From the NCBI RefSeq assembly GCF_030867095.1, contig NC_081835.1:43569892-43633891 (forward strand): 64,000 bases of DNA, given 5' to 3'. The notes below the pieces were generated by a model that did not search any database, was not told the DNA's origin, and saw nothing but the letters and a program-made list of their open reading frames with translations. The DNA is from Alligator mississippiensis (Eukaryota; Chordata; Crocodylia; Alligatoridae). Shown here piece by piece: positions 1 to 38,640 of this stretch. Position 1 is the first letter of the stretch. Each line of letters opens with the position of its first letter. A program made the position numbers and the translations under genes.

Positions 1-409
1 TCTGTCATCATCACCATGGATAGCAGAACAGACAGCAGGGCAGCCTTTGAGGGGCAGCTACATTCCCTGTGTGCATGAGTGGAGAGGAGGAAGGAATGGG
101 CTGAAATTTGCCAGTACCTCAAACGCCCCAGCCACCACAGGTGTACTGGCACACCAGGGGGCATGTGCTGCTCCAGGTAGCGCCAGTCCCACCCTGTGGG
201 GGGGGAATGTCTGAACCCCAGTCTGCTTCTAGGACAACTGGAGAACATGCTGTCTCCTTTAAAGGGGCCCATGGCCAAACTGTTGTTGCTTCTACCAGGC
301 TCTGTACAAGACAAAGCCTGTACTAGCAGATGGGACAGTAGCTTGGGACAGAAGAGATGACAGTTCAGTTCACAGCTCCACTGCAGATTCCCACTGTCCC
401 CTTTGACAT

Positions 410-480
410 ATTGTTCAGTGCTCTGTGCCTCAGTTTCCCCAATTGTAAATTGAGGATGACAGTCCCTCATAGGGAAGTCA
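410..480 (+). repeat. MIR-like SINE fragment
   Basis: The run around 420-440 reads like the MIR core segment that normally contains a tgcctcagtttcc motif followed by a low-complexity tg/aaat stretch. It is short and diverged. Confidence 0.5.
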
Positions 481-2124
481 TGCAGCTCAGTGCAGGGCCT
501 GGTCAGTGGTCATGAAGCTCAGCCTGGACTCCTTTTTGCAGTAAGTGGTACAGATCCATTAGAGGTCACCAAGCTATCAGATACTTGCCTAAGTGGTGAC
601 CAGCAACAGGCCCTTAACCATGGAACTGATAGGTGTCAGAATCATTTGTGCTCTGGACTTAGTGAACAACATAGATTGTTGATACAATGAATGTATATGA
701 AACCTATGTAGACATCAAAGCTACTGCCTTTTTTTGCAGGAGGGAGCTAGCAAGCATCATGCATGTTAGAGCTAGGAGAGAAGGGGATAATTTTTCAATT
801 ATTCAAAACAAAAACCAAACCCATTTGTTCAGGATGAAGCCAAATGAAATTTTTTGGCAAACTGAAAAGCTGAAAAGTTTTATATCAAGTGAAACATTTT
901 GTTTTACCCAAGACACAACATTTTGCTTTGATTTCAAGAAGGGATATTTTTGACATTGCTAAATATTTCTCAGAATATGTTCACAGGAAACTGAAAGAAA
1001 GTCCGTTAGAATTGGAAAATCCATAGGTTTCTGTTCCTTTGAATCTTGCTTCCTTTTTTTAGAATGGGCAGTTTGGCAAAAGTGACCAGGATTCAAATGC
1101 CTGGTGCTGGATTTGCTTTTTTTCCAAAAAGAAAAGTTTCAACTAAAACAATTTCCCCAGTATATCTGTGTGTCAGGGTACAACTTGTTGATGGAGGCAG
1201 ACAGAGCTCATCCTAGCTCTCTTTTCACCATAAGGACTGACCCTTTAAGGGATAATGGGTTTGGTCCTATCTGTGACAAAGTTAGCTCACCTCTCCATGT
1301 GGGGACAATGAACAAACACCTGATAGTCAGGTCACATGGCTAAATCCAACCTTCCTAGGTGGAGAGATGCTTTAGGAGTTATGGGGCTTCTTATAGAGAG
1401 CAGGTCCTGGGCTGAGAGGAGATGATGGACTCTTGGGAAGGAGAGGCCAGCTCCAGTTCTGAGGCTCAGGGTGGGAAGTCCTGTGTGTTTGTTTTGGGTT
1501 CCTGGAAGTGGTGACTTTTTTTTCACTGTGATGATTATTTAGTCTGAGGGCAGAGACATGGTAGCTGAGCCAGGCTGTGTGAACTGTCCTGGACAAAGAG
1601 ACACTGAGGTACCCAGAGCTGGCCTGGTCAGGGGTGGTGCTACATCTGTGTTGTTTGTACTCAAACAGCTTCATGCTTGTTACAGGGGTTAAGGTGTAGA
1701 GCTTTGCTGGTACAGGCTTAGGAGGTGAGAGGGAATATTAACTGGACTTCACACTTGCCTCTGCCTTAGTGAAGTTCTTGTATTTAGGAATTTCCCTTTC
1801 TCCCATCTTGGTGAGAAACAGTCCTTGAAATCAAGTAGCCCTGAGCAGCCTGGAGGAAGCTGCCCATCCTGGAGCCTCTGCACCTCCATGGAGCCATAGG
1901 AGATCTGGACAGACACCACAACTGCATGGGATTCTGGGGAAACGGACACTGACTCGGCTTTCTGTGCTAATGGGCTTGGAGGGCTTCCTTTGCTGGAGGT
2001 CTGAGTCTTGGCATGGGAGGGCCTGATTGCATCTGGATGGAGAGAAGCTGCTTGCTGGCTTCGGAGATGGGTTGCATCTGCAGGAGGCCCCCAGGCAGAT
2101 GTAGTCATGGGAGGCGTTTGGTGG

Positions 2125-2225
2125 ACAGAGCATCAGTCAGGGAGTTAGGAGGCCTGGTTGTGTCCCTGCCTCTGCCATTGATGTGCTGGATATTCCTAGT
2201 CAAAGCACTTTCTCCTTCCCAGGCA
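2125..2225 (+). repeat. MIR-like SINE fragment
   Basis: The order 'ggcctggttgtgtccctgcc', 'tgccattgatgtgctggata' and 'gtcaaagcactttctcc' follows the MIR central region (clinical-style word order of MIR: described complaint, 'ctgccact', 'gggcaagtcactt'). It is strongly diverged. Confidence 0.4.
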
Positions 2226-4249
2226 CCGTCTTAGACTGGAACCACAAAGGGGCTTTGATGCCACTGTAAAACAAATATTGATTGTGGTAACTGCTTTGTA
2301 ACAGTGATGCCTGGCTGCTCACTTCTTGTAAGGAGAAGCTGCTCTCAAGCTGGAGAGGAGCAGACTCGTCAATTTGATTTACAGCTGCATGTCTTGATGC
2401 TCTCCAAGAGGCTTCAGAAAGCATGCTGGCATTCCCCAGGCTTAGCACTAGCGCTGCTGCCCAGATGCAGTGTTAATCAATCAGGGTGACAAGGCAGCCC
2501 TGATTCACCCTCCCCATGTTATTGTACTGCCCTGCTGCAGCATGGCTATATAGGGTGGAATAGGGCTTTGTAGCATTGAGAAATGTGGAGTGCCTAAAGC
2601 ACCCTGGATTGCCATGCCATGGGTTGCCATGTGTTGTTAGCACTGTTAGGTGTGCAAACCTAATTCACAGTATAAACCCAGAGATTTCAAATAGGAATCC
2701 ACAATGTTAAAAAACATACTGAGTTATTGTGGTCTTTCTGAGTCCTTTGCAACAGAAAAATGCTATTTTATCTTTCTGCACTCAAAACCCGAGTGAAAAC
2801 AAAGCTGACCTTTTCTGAGTGGTGTCTTGAGTCTATCAAGGGGTGCTTCAAGTTTTAAAAAGGTTGAGAACTGCTGGACTAAAGCCTTCTCTGGAAGGTG
2901 TCAAGTGTGGGAGGTGGCATTCAAGCTCCACTGACATCAGAGGGTGGTCTATGGCTGGCTGACTTAGTGATTAACATGGGTCAGGCCCCTGCCTTGTTCC
3001 CTCTGCTCTACCTGAATCCCTTCACTGCCCCTTGTGCCCCCTTGAGAACATCCCCTCTAAGAGAGAGGAGAGCACGTTGCTCTTTACCACTTGTGTGCCA
3101 CTGTCAGTCCATGGCCCTCTCTGTCACAAGCATTGTGTTCCTGTCTTTATGTGCTGCCAGATAGGATTGGACTCTTTTGGTCCTTCTCCCTCCCCCTCAG
3201 TTCAGTTGTGGGGCTGTGGCTGAGCACAGCTGGCAGCCGCTAACATTATTGTGTTAAGCCCTGCTGCATAGAGGCATATCAGCTCTTCGTGCTCAGCCTC
3301 TGCTCGCACTCGCCTTAAAAGGGTCAGTTCTGCAGCAGGGCCAAGGCAGCCCAGCAGACATGAACTTGGGAGGCAGCGTGAGCCTCACGCAGGGGAGCAA
3401 ATCCTGAGTCCCACCCAGTGGTTCTAGAAGAATCAAGCCTTAAAGCACATCTGGTTCCCTGCGTCACTTACCTGCACCCTTCCACCCTGGGGTGAGTTGT
3501 GGCATGCATGAGCTTGTGGGAATTGCTCTGTTTTTGGGGGAGAGAGATCTGCAAGCCAGGGGTGTGATATAAGACACTACAGGTTTAACTTTAAACAGGG
3601 AACAGCCTGCAACTCTGGCCTCAGATACTGGAATGGTGAAAGTCTGCATGCTGCCCTCCCTTGGATGGCATTGAAACTGCACCCCAGTGTGTCATAAGCC
3701 CTAGATTGCAAACAGTTGGTGGAGTTTCTCTTTTAGTGGGGAGGGAATGTAGTGGCATCAGGATGGAGAGGGAAGGAGGGGTCTTTCTCCCCTGATTCAC
3801 ACCTTCCTCCTGTCCTCCAAGGGGTGTCATTTTTCTAGTCCAGCTGCTGTATCCTCTCTGGGGTGCTGCCTGGGGGCTTGGCCGCCCAGCATTCTCCACG
3901 GCCTTGGGCTGCGCTCCCTCCCTGGGAGGCTGAAGGCAGCATTCCTTTCCCCACTTTGTCTTTGTCTTTGTCTGTCCCCTCTGCTTGGAATGCAGCCGCT
4001 TTTGTTGGCTGGCTTATGCATGGCCGCTGTGAGGAAGGGCTGTCTGATTATCAGCTGTGGGGGGACCAGCAGAGGGTGCCCCAAGACCCTGGATATAGTG
4101 GTATTTTCTTGTACTTCAGAGCCTGGAAAGTGACACTGAAATCTGTAAACAAAGCTTAAATGTGAACCCAAGTCCCAAACAGAGGATTGGGCCCCGTGTA
4201 AACAGCTAGCCTCAGCTGCGTGCTGTTATGTCTGTGGGGAAAGAGTGGG

Positions 4250-4365
4250 AGCTGGGGGGACTTACCCAAGGTCACCCAGCTGGCCAGTAGCAGAGCTGAG
4301 ATTAGAACCCAGGGGTCCTGAGTCCAAGTGCTCAGACCACCACTGTGCTACCTGCTCTTTTACAG
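4250..4365 (-). repeat. MIR-like SINE fragment (reverse)
   Basis: It contains 'aaggtcacccagctggccag', then cagagctgagattagaaccc, which is the reverse-strand signature of the MIR core. It lies 0.5 kb upstream of the first coding exon of the semaphorin. Confidence 0.65.
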
Positions 4366-4907
4366 CAGAGCTGTCCTTCCTGAGGGTGCCCAGCCCTGCC
4401 AGCTTGGTTACACACCAGGTGCTCCAAACCCAAAGGAACTTTGTCCAGACTTAGCCATTCACATCACAGGTCAGAGGCAGGGGCTCAGAGCATCTTAGCT
4501 TTTCAGTGAATGTGCTTGGATCAGGCTCCAGTGCCACGCTGAGTGGCATCATGCTGCAGAGTGCCACAGTTTACCTGTCAGGTGTGACCAGATAGGCACT
4601 GTGCCCTGCTGTATGACAGCAAGTGGCATCTTGGGATGAATTAGGGAGGCAGTGCTTCCTCATGCAGAGGGGACCTGCTGGTACTGCAGGATAGAAGGGC
4701 TCAGTGGTCAATGGAGTTGCTGACTCTGGTGGGTGCCTCCCCCTTCCCACCACCTGCCTTACTGTAGGCAGTCGGAGAAATCTACAGGTCATCCCTTCTC
4801 TGAGGCGGATCCTGCATCCACCCTCCCTCCCCCAGCGCCTTGGGAAGGGGGGGCTGTAATCTGATCTCACTGTCTCCCTCTCTCTTTTCTCCCTTTCTGG
4901 CTGTCTT

Positions 4908-4909
4908 AG
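4908..4909 (+). promoter_or_regulatory. SEMA3B: Splice acceptor before the first coding exon of SEMA3B
   Basis: A long pyrimidine tract (about 4868-4907) ends in TTAG at 4906-4909. The translation start follows 44 bases downstream, so exon 2 of the transcript probably starts at 4910 and the 5' UTR is split by an intron whose donor lies upstream. This is inferred from the sequence only. Confidence 0.6.
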
Positions 4910-4953
4910 GCTCAGAGTCCAGTGCCTTAGCTCAGAGGAGCTCGAAAGCAATC

Positions 4954-31774
<26,821 letters not shown>

Positions 31775-31814
31775 CCCACTGGGGCCAGGAGAGCACAGCC
31801 AGACTTCTGTTAGG

Positions 31815-31862
31815 AGGTGGGGAGGGGGGAGGGGGAGGGGGAGGGCAGGGAGGGGGAGGGGC
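31815..31862 (+). repeat. G-rich (GGGGGA)n-like tract in the 3' UTR
   Basis: Many G runs of 3 to 6 separated by single A, C or T bases within 48 bases, 40 bases behind the SEMA3B stop codon. It could fold into G-quadruplexes in DNA or RNA. Confidence 0.85.
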
Positions 31863-32966
31863 AGGAGAATTGAAACCACCGTGCAGAGGAGATGGCTCCC
31901 ATAGAGGTACCGAAACGGCTCCAGTATACGACCTCCACACATAGCTAGTAGGGGAGGCATCATCAACCATCCAGTTCAGCTGCTATTCTCCTGAGCTGGC
32001 CATGGCTGGAGAGGGGCATATTCAGCCCTGCAGACAAAGCCCCCAGGGGACTTCCACAGCACACAGCCAAAGAGGGGTTGCCCGGGCCTTGAAAGACCAA
32101 AAGAGATGGGAGATTGTGTTGTTACCCTGCCCATCAGGATGGGATGAGACGGGGCACCTGGTTTGTCCTTCCAGCCCCGCTGTCTCTGTCATTGGTAGAT
32201 GGGGCCACCAGCTAGTAGAGGCATCGTGCTCCAACACTCTCTTCCAGGAACTTGCAGCCTGAGTCTGAGCATGGCCATGCTTAGCCTGGGTCACTTCATG
32301 TCCCACTGGTCTACTCTGCCAGAGACTCTTTCGGCATTTGGTGGGCCCTTCCCACTACTTCTTCTATCCAAGCCCCTCTGGAATTGGGAACCTCCCAGAG
32401 ACAGCTGCCAGTGTCCCCATGCTTGGTGTGGGGCACAGGGGTATGGATGTGGGTAGCTGAGCTCCCTGCCCCTTGGGTACAAAACAGAACCACTGATGTA
32501 TTTATTAATGGACTGTTGCTGATGAATGTAAACCCTCCTTGGGACATGCTGGCCCCCAAGGGACCACAAGGACATTCCTGACTGGTATTTTCTGGGGTGG
32601 AAGAGAAGAGCTGTATATGGAGATCTGGGGCTGAGATGGAGATCAGAGAGCCACTGGGAATTTCCCTTTATGAGATGTGCCCTTATATGGAATTAGAAGC
32701 AGAGTCATTAGGAAACCTTCCAGCAGGATGGGCCTGGGGAGCAGTGAGCAATGACAGGCAGCCAGGTTCCTGAGGGGTAGGACAGGAGTCCTTCTGTGTC
32801 CTGAAAGGTGCTGAGTCTGCTCTTCACTGACAGACCCAGGGAGATCTTAACCAAGGCCCACGTGGAAGCACATAACTCTCCATGAACTTGACCAAGGATC
32901 AGCCATCCCTGAGGGTTGAGTTAATCATTCCCATGGACTGCTGTCTTGCACTTGGGCCTGCTTGGA

Positions 32967-32972
32967 AATAAA
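32967..32972 (+). terminator. SEMA3B: Polyadenylation signal AATAAA of SEMA3B
   Basis: Canonical hexamer 1.19 kb behind the stop codon, the first one on this strand after the CDS. Further hexamers at 33421-33426 and 34005-34010 could serve longer transcripts. Confidence 0.65.
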
Positions 32973-32999
32973 TTGCTCTGGGAGCCCCTGATCTGAAAT

Positions 33000-35643
33000 C
33001 ACTCCCAGGCCCTGCAGAGATGGGATCTGAGTCCATATTGGCAAGTCCAGCCCACAGCTAGTAGCAATGGGAAGTTACCACAGCCCAATAGCTGGTCCCA
33101 GGCCTGCTTTGAATAGGTGAGTTCTTGAGGGGATGCAGTACACCACTGCTTTTGACCACCTGGCTGGGTAGAGGACACTTTCCTGGCTGCTTTCTCCCCA
33201 GATAGGTAGGGGCTCAGCTCTGGAGCACACAAGGCATTTCACCAGCCACGGGCCCAGTGAGCAGACAGCAGGAGTCAGGGACCTAGGTTCTCTTCACAGC
33301 TCTGCTCCTGCCCTACTGAGTGCCCTTGCTCCTTCATTTGTAATGCATGAGTGATGCACTTGGAGATCAGTATGTGAAGGCATATGCACAAGGATTAAGA
33401 GGTATTGAATTCATGACCAAAATAAAACCAGATAAGGAGGCCCCTAAAGCCTGTCCCAGCTTCCATGTGTGATGGAGCTCACAGATCCTCCAGTACCTGT
33501 AGGTGAAGCATGAGATCATTGAGAGGGAGCTTTTCTCCACCTGAAAAGCTTAGACTTTTTCCCCAGCTGCCTGTTTTGAGCTCTTCCTCTCCCCATTTCT
33601 CCTTTGCCTGATCAGAGGGTGTGTTTCAGAGCCAGGACAGCTCCCAGAAATCCCAGCCAGGAATCTACTAGAATTTTTTTAACCTTTTGGGGATGATGAG
33701 ATTGAACCCGGTTTGGTGCCAAACAGCCGAGAGGTGATGATAGCACCCCTTAGATCCACTGCGACTAACTGTAGTGACACATTCCCTCGGAGCTGTACAT
33801 GTGGCTCATCTGGAAGGCAGCAAGATGGGAGGAAGACGTAGAAGAGCAAGTGTGAAGAAAGTGAAGGAAGGCTGCTGCTCCAGGTAGGATGTGTGAGTGC
33901 AGCCCTGGCAGCCCGTGCTCAGCTCCATGGACACAGTTAGGGCATGAAAGGGGAGCGGGACAGACAGAACTGGACACCCCAGCGGGCTTGTACTAAATTA
34001 ACACAATAAAAGCAGTTGATTAATCCACAGCCTCCTGCTTTTGAGAAATCAATGTCCCTGGCTAGATCCCCACTGCCTCAGTCTGAGATAGCAATCCTGG
34101 CATGTGGCTTATGCAGGGACCCAGAGGCATGACCATAGAACACAGAGCAATTCAGTGGGTGGCAAAGGTAATCCACACTCTGTCCCTCCCAAGCAGCTGG
34201 GGTACAAAAAGGATGAGGAGCCCCTGATAGTGGAGCTGGAACCAGTGGGCAACATGCCTGGAGTGCAGGAGACTTGACAGAGCTGGAAAGAGTGGGGGTT
34301 TACTGGGGGCCTATGCCTCTCTAGCTCTGCAAGGGCAAGTTGCCGCACTCACAGGCCTTGCTGGAGGAGGCAGAGTGCAATGCACATTGGACATGGGATG
34401 GCACCAGTCTCTGGGGTCTACCTACAGCCTAGATTCCTGCCCAAGGACAGGACACTCGCTGACACCCCTGGTGGTGGCAGCAGACCCTCCTGCCTTCCGC
34501 GAGATTCTGTTCTGAGGGTAAGCCTGTTCTGATTGGCTGTCTTTCTTACTGCCCCACCTCCTAGGTCTCCACAGCCAATCAGGGTTGCTCTGGAGTCAGC
34601 ACCAGTGCATCCAACCTGCCCTGTGAGAGTAGGGCCTATTGCTGAGGGGTGCAGGGAGGGCAAGAAGAGCCTCACAGCTTGGGGCAGCTCTGCGTGCTCC
34701 TGGTGCCCCTGCCTGCTTGGGAGGGGGAGGATGAAGCACCCCTGGAACTGCTCCTCCCAGGCTGTGGGGGGAGAACTGCCCCAAGAAGGCAGAAAGGAGG
34801 CTGGGGCAAGCTGATGGAGGCTGGGCTGCCATGCATGCCCCCTGGGGCCAGGGGCACAGGGTTGGAGGTGGTGTCAAAGGCAGCCCTTCAGTGCTTCTGT
34901 AGCATGCAGTGGCTTTTGTGATCCCAGTGTGCTTAGCCTACACCAGCAGATGCCACTGGACACTTCCATGGGGTGAATTAGTGGATGAAAATGGAGGCCC
35001 TGGGCGTGCTGGGTCTAAGTTGGTAGTTGCAGAGTGGTGGGTGTTAGGGTGTAGGACAGGGTTGTAGGGTACTGGGCATGGGAGTTTCAGTGGGGGTTGG
35101 GGCCTGAATTGTTGGGGATCACTATGCGGCTGAGTAACCTCTACTTGCCCCAATGGGTCCCCTAAGCACTTGGCCCTGGAAGCAGTGGAGGAGATTGACT
35201 TATTGGCCCAACGCCCGGTGGGAAAGCTGGGTTTCAAGGGGCCAGTGTCTCTCTTTGCCTACCAGCCGGCTGGTTCCGATCAATCATTTACAACGGCATC
35301 AATGCCAATGCCTTTTACCCAGAGTTGGAAGTTGGAGGACTGTGGTGTCTGTTCTTCCTTGCCTCTCTGGCCTGGCCATGCCTTCCCTCTGTCAGCCATC
35401 AGAGGGAGCACCACAGCTATGCTCATCAGCCAGGCAGGGACAGGTCTGAAGAGCAGTGGGCACTGCCAGGGGGAAGATTTGTCATCTGTGCAGACCTCCT
35501 ACCACTGATCAGATGAGCCAAGCTGTGGTCACCACCCAACACCAGAGCTCAGAGCTTCTGCAGTGATGGGGTGGATTGGAGAGGAAGGAGCAGGGGGGTT
35601 TGCACTGTTCTCAGGCCCCAGTGAAAGGAGCCAGTGTGATTAG
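33000..35643. other. Intergenic spacer behind SEMA3B
   Basis: I see no coding exon. A MIR-like fragment lies at about 33253-33350, and two more AATAAA hexamers at 33421 and 34005. The rest looks unique or too diverged to classify. Confidence 0.55.
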
Positions 35644-35679
35644 TAGGGCTCTGTGAAATTTCACCACCAGTTTTCACCT

Positions 35680-35872
35680 GGCAAAACTCGTAACATGGGT
35701 GCTTGTGCAACTAGTGCCTCTCATCAGGCAGCAGGACTGAAGATCCCCCATCACTTGCCACCACAGACCTGGGGGTAATAATTGACCACAGTACGAACAT
35801 GAGCTGGCAGTGCAGTGCTGTAGCCAGCAGAGCCAACAATACCCTTTCAGTTGATGCATCTCCAGCAAAACC
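35680..35872 (+). repeat. Left arm of a roughly 195-bp inverted repeat
   Basis: Pairs with 36388-36587 on the opposite strand at high similarity, with a spacer of about 515 bases. The arm contains CR1 sequence (plus-strand translation DLGVIIDHSTNMSWQCSAVA) and also non-CR1 sequence shared with the neighbouring minisatellite. Confidence 0.85.
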
Positions 35873-36587
35873 AGCCCCCTACACCAAGCAGGAGAGACAA
35901 CTGGGGGTCAGGTGACCCCAGCAATGTGACTGTCTAGTCTCCTCTTGAAGATTTCCAGGATAGGTGATTGCACCACCTCTGGAGGGAGCTTATTCCAGTC
36001 TGAACACCCTAGTTGTGAAGTAGTTTTTCCTAATGTTGAGCCTGAAACAATCTTCCAGGAGTTTGTGACCATTATTCCTAGTTTTCTCCAAGGGTGCCCT
36101 GGTAAACAGTTGTTCACCGAACCCTAGATGTATGCTTCCGATGTAGTGGTAAGCTGCTACCAAGCCCCCTCTCAGCTTTCTCTTTTTCAGGCTGAAGAGT
36201 CCCAGGTCCCTCAGGCTTTCCTTGTATGGCTTGCTGTGCAAGTCTCTGATCATATGGGTAGCTCTTCTCTGGACTGTCTCAAGTTTTACCATGTCCTTGT
36301 TAAGGTGCGGAGCCCAGAACTGGACGCAATACTCCAGCTGCGGTCTCACCAATGCCAAGTAGAGCAGGAGAATCACCTCTTTGCAATGGTTTTACTGGAG
36401 CTGCATCAATTGATGCATGTCAGGGTATTGTTGGCCCTGCTGGCTACAGCATCGCACTGTCGGCTCATGTTCATACTCTGGTCAATTATTACTCCCAGGT
36501 CCATGGTGGCAAGTGATGGGGGATCTTCAGTCCTGCTTCCGGATGAGAGGCAGCAGTTGCACAAGCACCCATGTCACAAGTTTTGCC
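35873..36587 (-). mobile_element. CR1 LINE fragment inside the hAT-type element
   Basis: The minus strand encodes LALVRPQLEYCVQFWAPHL, VQRRATHMIRDLHSKPYKES and LFSLKKRKLRGGLVAAY, the CR1 reverse transcriptase C-terminal region. The part 36388-36587 is also the right arm of the inverted repeat. No intact frame. Confidence 0.85.
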
Positions 36588-36965
36588 TGTCAGCAGCCAG
36601 AGGTGCAAGGCCCCAAAACCCAGAAGCCCTGCACCTATCTCCTCGACAGCTGGCAGGTTACGTGGCCTCAGCAGAGGCTAGCACGCCTGCAGCTTTCACC
36701 CTGCTGCGCCTTAACACACGCTGTGTCACCCCTGCCATGAGTTTTGCTTGTCTGCAGCTTGAGCTACAGTTTCCCCCAAACCCTTGCACCTATCCCCTTG
36801 AAACTTGGCAGGCTTCATGGCCTCAGCACGGGCTAGCATGCCTGCAGTTTTGACCCCACTGTGGCTTAACACATACCCATGACATGAGTTTTGCTTTCAA
36901 GACTTTGAGATGCAGTGTCTCCAAACCCCCTGCACCTATCTCCTTGAAACTTGGCAGGCTTCATG
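36578..36965. repeat. Diverged minisatellite, unit about 147-161 bp, nearly three copies
   Basis: The block gagttttgcttgtctgcag...ccttgcacctatcccctt...gaaacttggcaggcttcatg...ctgcagttttgacccc recurs from about 36580, 36741 and 36888. The copies differ by many substitutions and small indels. Confidence 0.75.
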
Positions 36966-37173
36966 CCCTCAGAAGGGGCTACCATTCTTACAAGTTTCAT
37001 TCACATCAGGCCAGAAATGACAACGTTATAAGCTGTTTTGTCCTTCCCCATTATATCCTATGGGTGAGTTTCGCCGCTTCGACCGCTTCGAGAGAACAGA
37101 GCGGACCAGCTGTTTCAAATCGAAACAAAATTCAAAACGGAGTGCTGCCATTTCACACAGCCCTAGTGGTTAG

Positions 37174-37920
37174 GTTTTCATCTTTTACTCTTGAACCACT
37201 CACATTAAATCCTCTGCACTCATCTCTCCTGTCCCAGCTCCTGTCCAGCCATGCCCCTGAAAGGGAAGATTTTCTGGGTTATGATTTGCAGACATTTGTC
37301 TGGCTGCAAATCCCCAGCTCTGCCAGGTTGGGCTCCCTGCACAGAACTCAGTTAATACTCATCAGTCTTGACCTATAGACCCCTGCCACTGCAAATCCAG
37401 TCCTGTCACAGACGGTAGCTAGAGCCTGGCTAGAGATGTAGGCGTAGAACTAGGACCAAAATGGTTCCCTTCTCACACTTGTTTTGAAATTTTTTTGTGT
37501 TCCAAATTAAGACAAGAAGTCAAATCCTGAACCATTTTGCAAATGTGTTTTAAATATGTTGGTTCAGGGCAGTGAACCCTTTGGGGCTTAGACTGTGGAG
37601 CTGTCTTTTTTAATACTATCTGCTTGATATTTTTCCTAAGCAAGTCCTTTTAAATGGAAAAACCCAACTACTCTATTTAACAAGGTCAAAATGAAAGTTT
37701 GATGATTCTGAGCAGGGTTTTTTTTCAGACTACTTTCAAGTAAAAAAAAAAAAATCATTGAACTTAGGCCTTTGCATGGCAGGCTTCAGTTTCACCAAAT
37801 CAGCATTTTCCAATGTGCAGAGGTTCCCTGGGAAACTGCTAACCAGCTCCGGTAATGAATCCAGCTTAGGCTCTGTGCTCATAGACTTGATCCTATAACT
37901 CAGGCAAGAGCACTTTGTGA
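37174..37920. other. AT-richer intergenic stretch without clear features
   Basis: No gene or recognisable repeat family was seen, apart from A and T homopolymer runs (for example 37741-37753). Confidence 0.5.
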
Positions 37921-37924
37921 CTGG

Positions 37925-38600
37925 AGACAACAGAGGAAGAGGGGGACCTGGGTGTATGGGTCCATCATAAAGTAACTACAAGCCACCAGTGCCAAGTAGC
38001 TGTGAAAAAGGCTAATGCAATCCTAGGCTATAGTACCTGGGTTGTGCTCAGGAGAAACAAGTAGGTACTAGGACTGTTGCACAAGGCATTAGTAAAACTC
38101 CATTAGGGAAACTGCAGTTTTGGCCACCAATATTAAAAAAAAAAGACGAGCTTAAGCAGAAACAGGTTTTAAAAAGAGCTACTAGTTGGTGACAGGAATG
38201 GAGAACTTATTTTATGAAAGAAGAATAAAGAATAAAGACTCCAGGCTTGTTTAGTGTAACAAAATGGAGACTGAAGGAGAATAGGATGATCCTTTGCAAG
38301 TGCATTCATAGAGTGAATACTGGGGAAAGAGAAGAACCTGTAGACTCCTGAATGCCACCAGCACAGACTCTGAAATGAATATAGACAAACTCGTAATGGA
38401 AATTAAAATTTTTCTAACTCTCAAAAGTGTGATTTTTTTAAACAGCTTTCAAACCAAGTATCAGGCAAAGAACCGGAATTGCTGTAAGACTGGACTCATT
38501 AGTTAATGAAAGGCTTAGTGTGATGGGACTGGAGTTCTGGCTCAACAATCAATATGCATGGTGTCTGAAGTCATGTGTTTGCAGTCCCCAGGTTAAGGGA
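37925..38600 (+). mobile_element. Degraded CR1/L3-like LINE fragment, plus strand
   Basis: Conceptual plus-strand translation with several frame breaks gives a DLGVWVHHK...SHQCQVAVKKANAILG stretch and later a VLKRAT-like stretch, as in the reverse transcriptase C-terminal region of CR1/L3 elements. It has many stops and cannot be functional. Confidence 0.5.
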
Positions 38601-38640
38601 TAGAAATAGCTCTCTTGTAGAATGAAAGGTGTCTGATAAT

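Larger units (their letters stand above)
1..4909. other. Upstream noncoding region of SEMA3B
   Basis: I see no convincing coding exon here. The stretch holds MIR-like SINE fragments (about 410-480, 2125-2225, 4250-4365), an AT-richer part at about 690-1150, and otherwise unique-looking sequence. Because the first coding exon of the semaphorin starts behind a splice acceptor, one or more untranslated 5' exons and the promoter must lie in this stretch or left of the window. I could not place them. Confidence 0.6.
31775..32990 (+). other. SEMA3B: SEMA3B 3' UTR
   Basis: Noncoding sequence from the stop codon to shortly behind the first AATAAA downstream. It includes a G-rich tract at 31815-31862. 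The exact cleavage site cannot be read from DNA. Confidence 0.65.
35644..37165. mobile_element. hAT-type element with internal CR1 fold-back and minisatellite
   Basis: The ends TAGGGCTCTGTGAAATTTCA and, on the reverse strand, TAGGGCTGTGTGAAATGGCA match at 16 of 20 bases. Flanking octamers are gtgattag (35636-35643) and gtggttag (37166-37173), a 7 of 8 hAT-type target duplication. No hAT transposase frame is visible. The interior is foreign: CR1-derived sequence in inverted orientation, and a repeat of about 150-160 bases. Confidence 0.75.

Noticed and set aside
2836..2880. Possible hAT right end (ggttgagaactgctgg)
   Set aside because: No matching left end or target duplication was found nearby.
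33421..33426. AATAAA as the main SEMA3B polyadenylation signal
   Set aside because: An earlier canonical hexamer at 32967 is the simpler choice; this one may serve a longer form.
36128..36853. Plus-strand open frame of 241 codons
   Set aside because: It runs across antisense CR1 and the minisatellite; it is not a gene.
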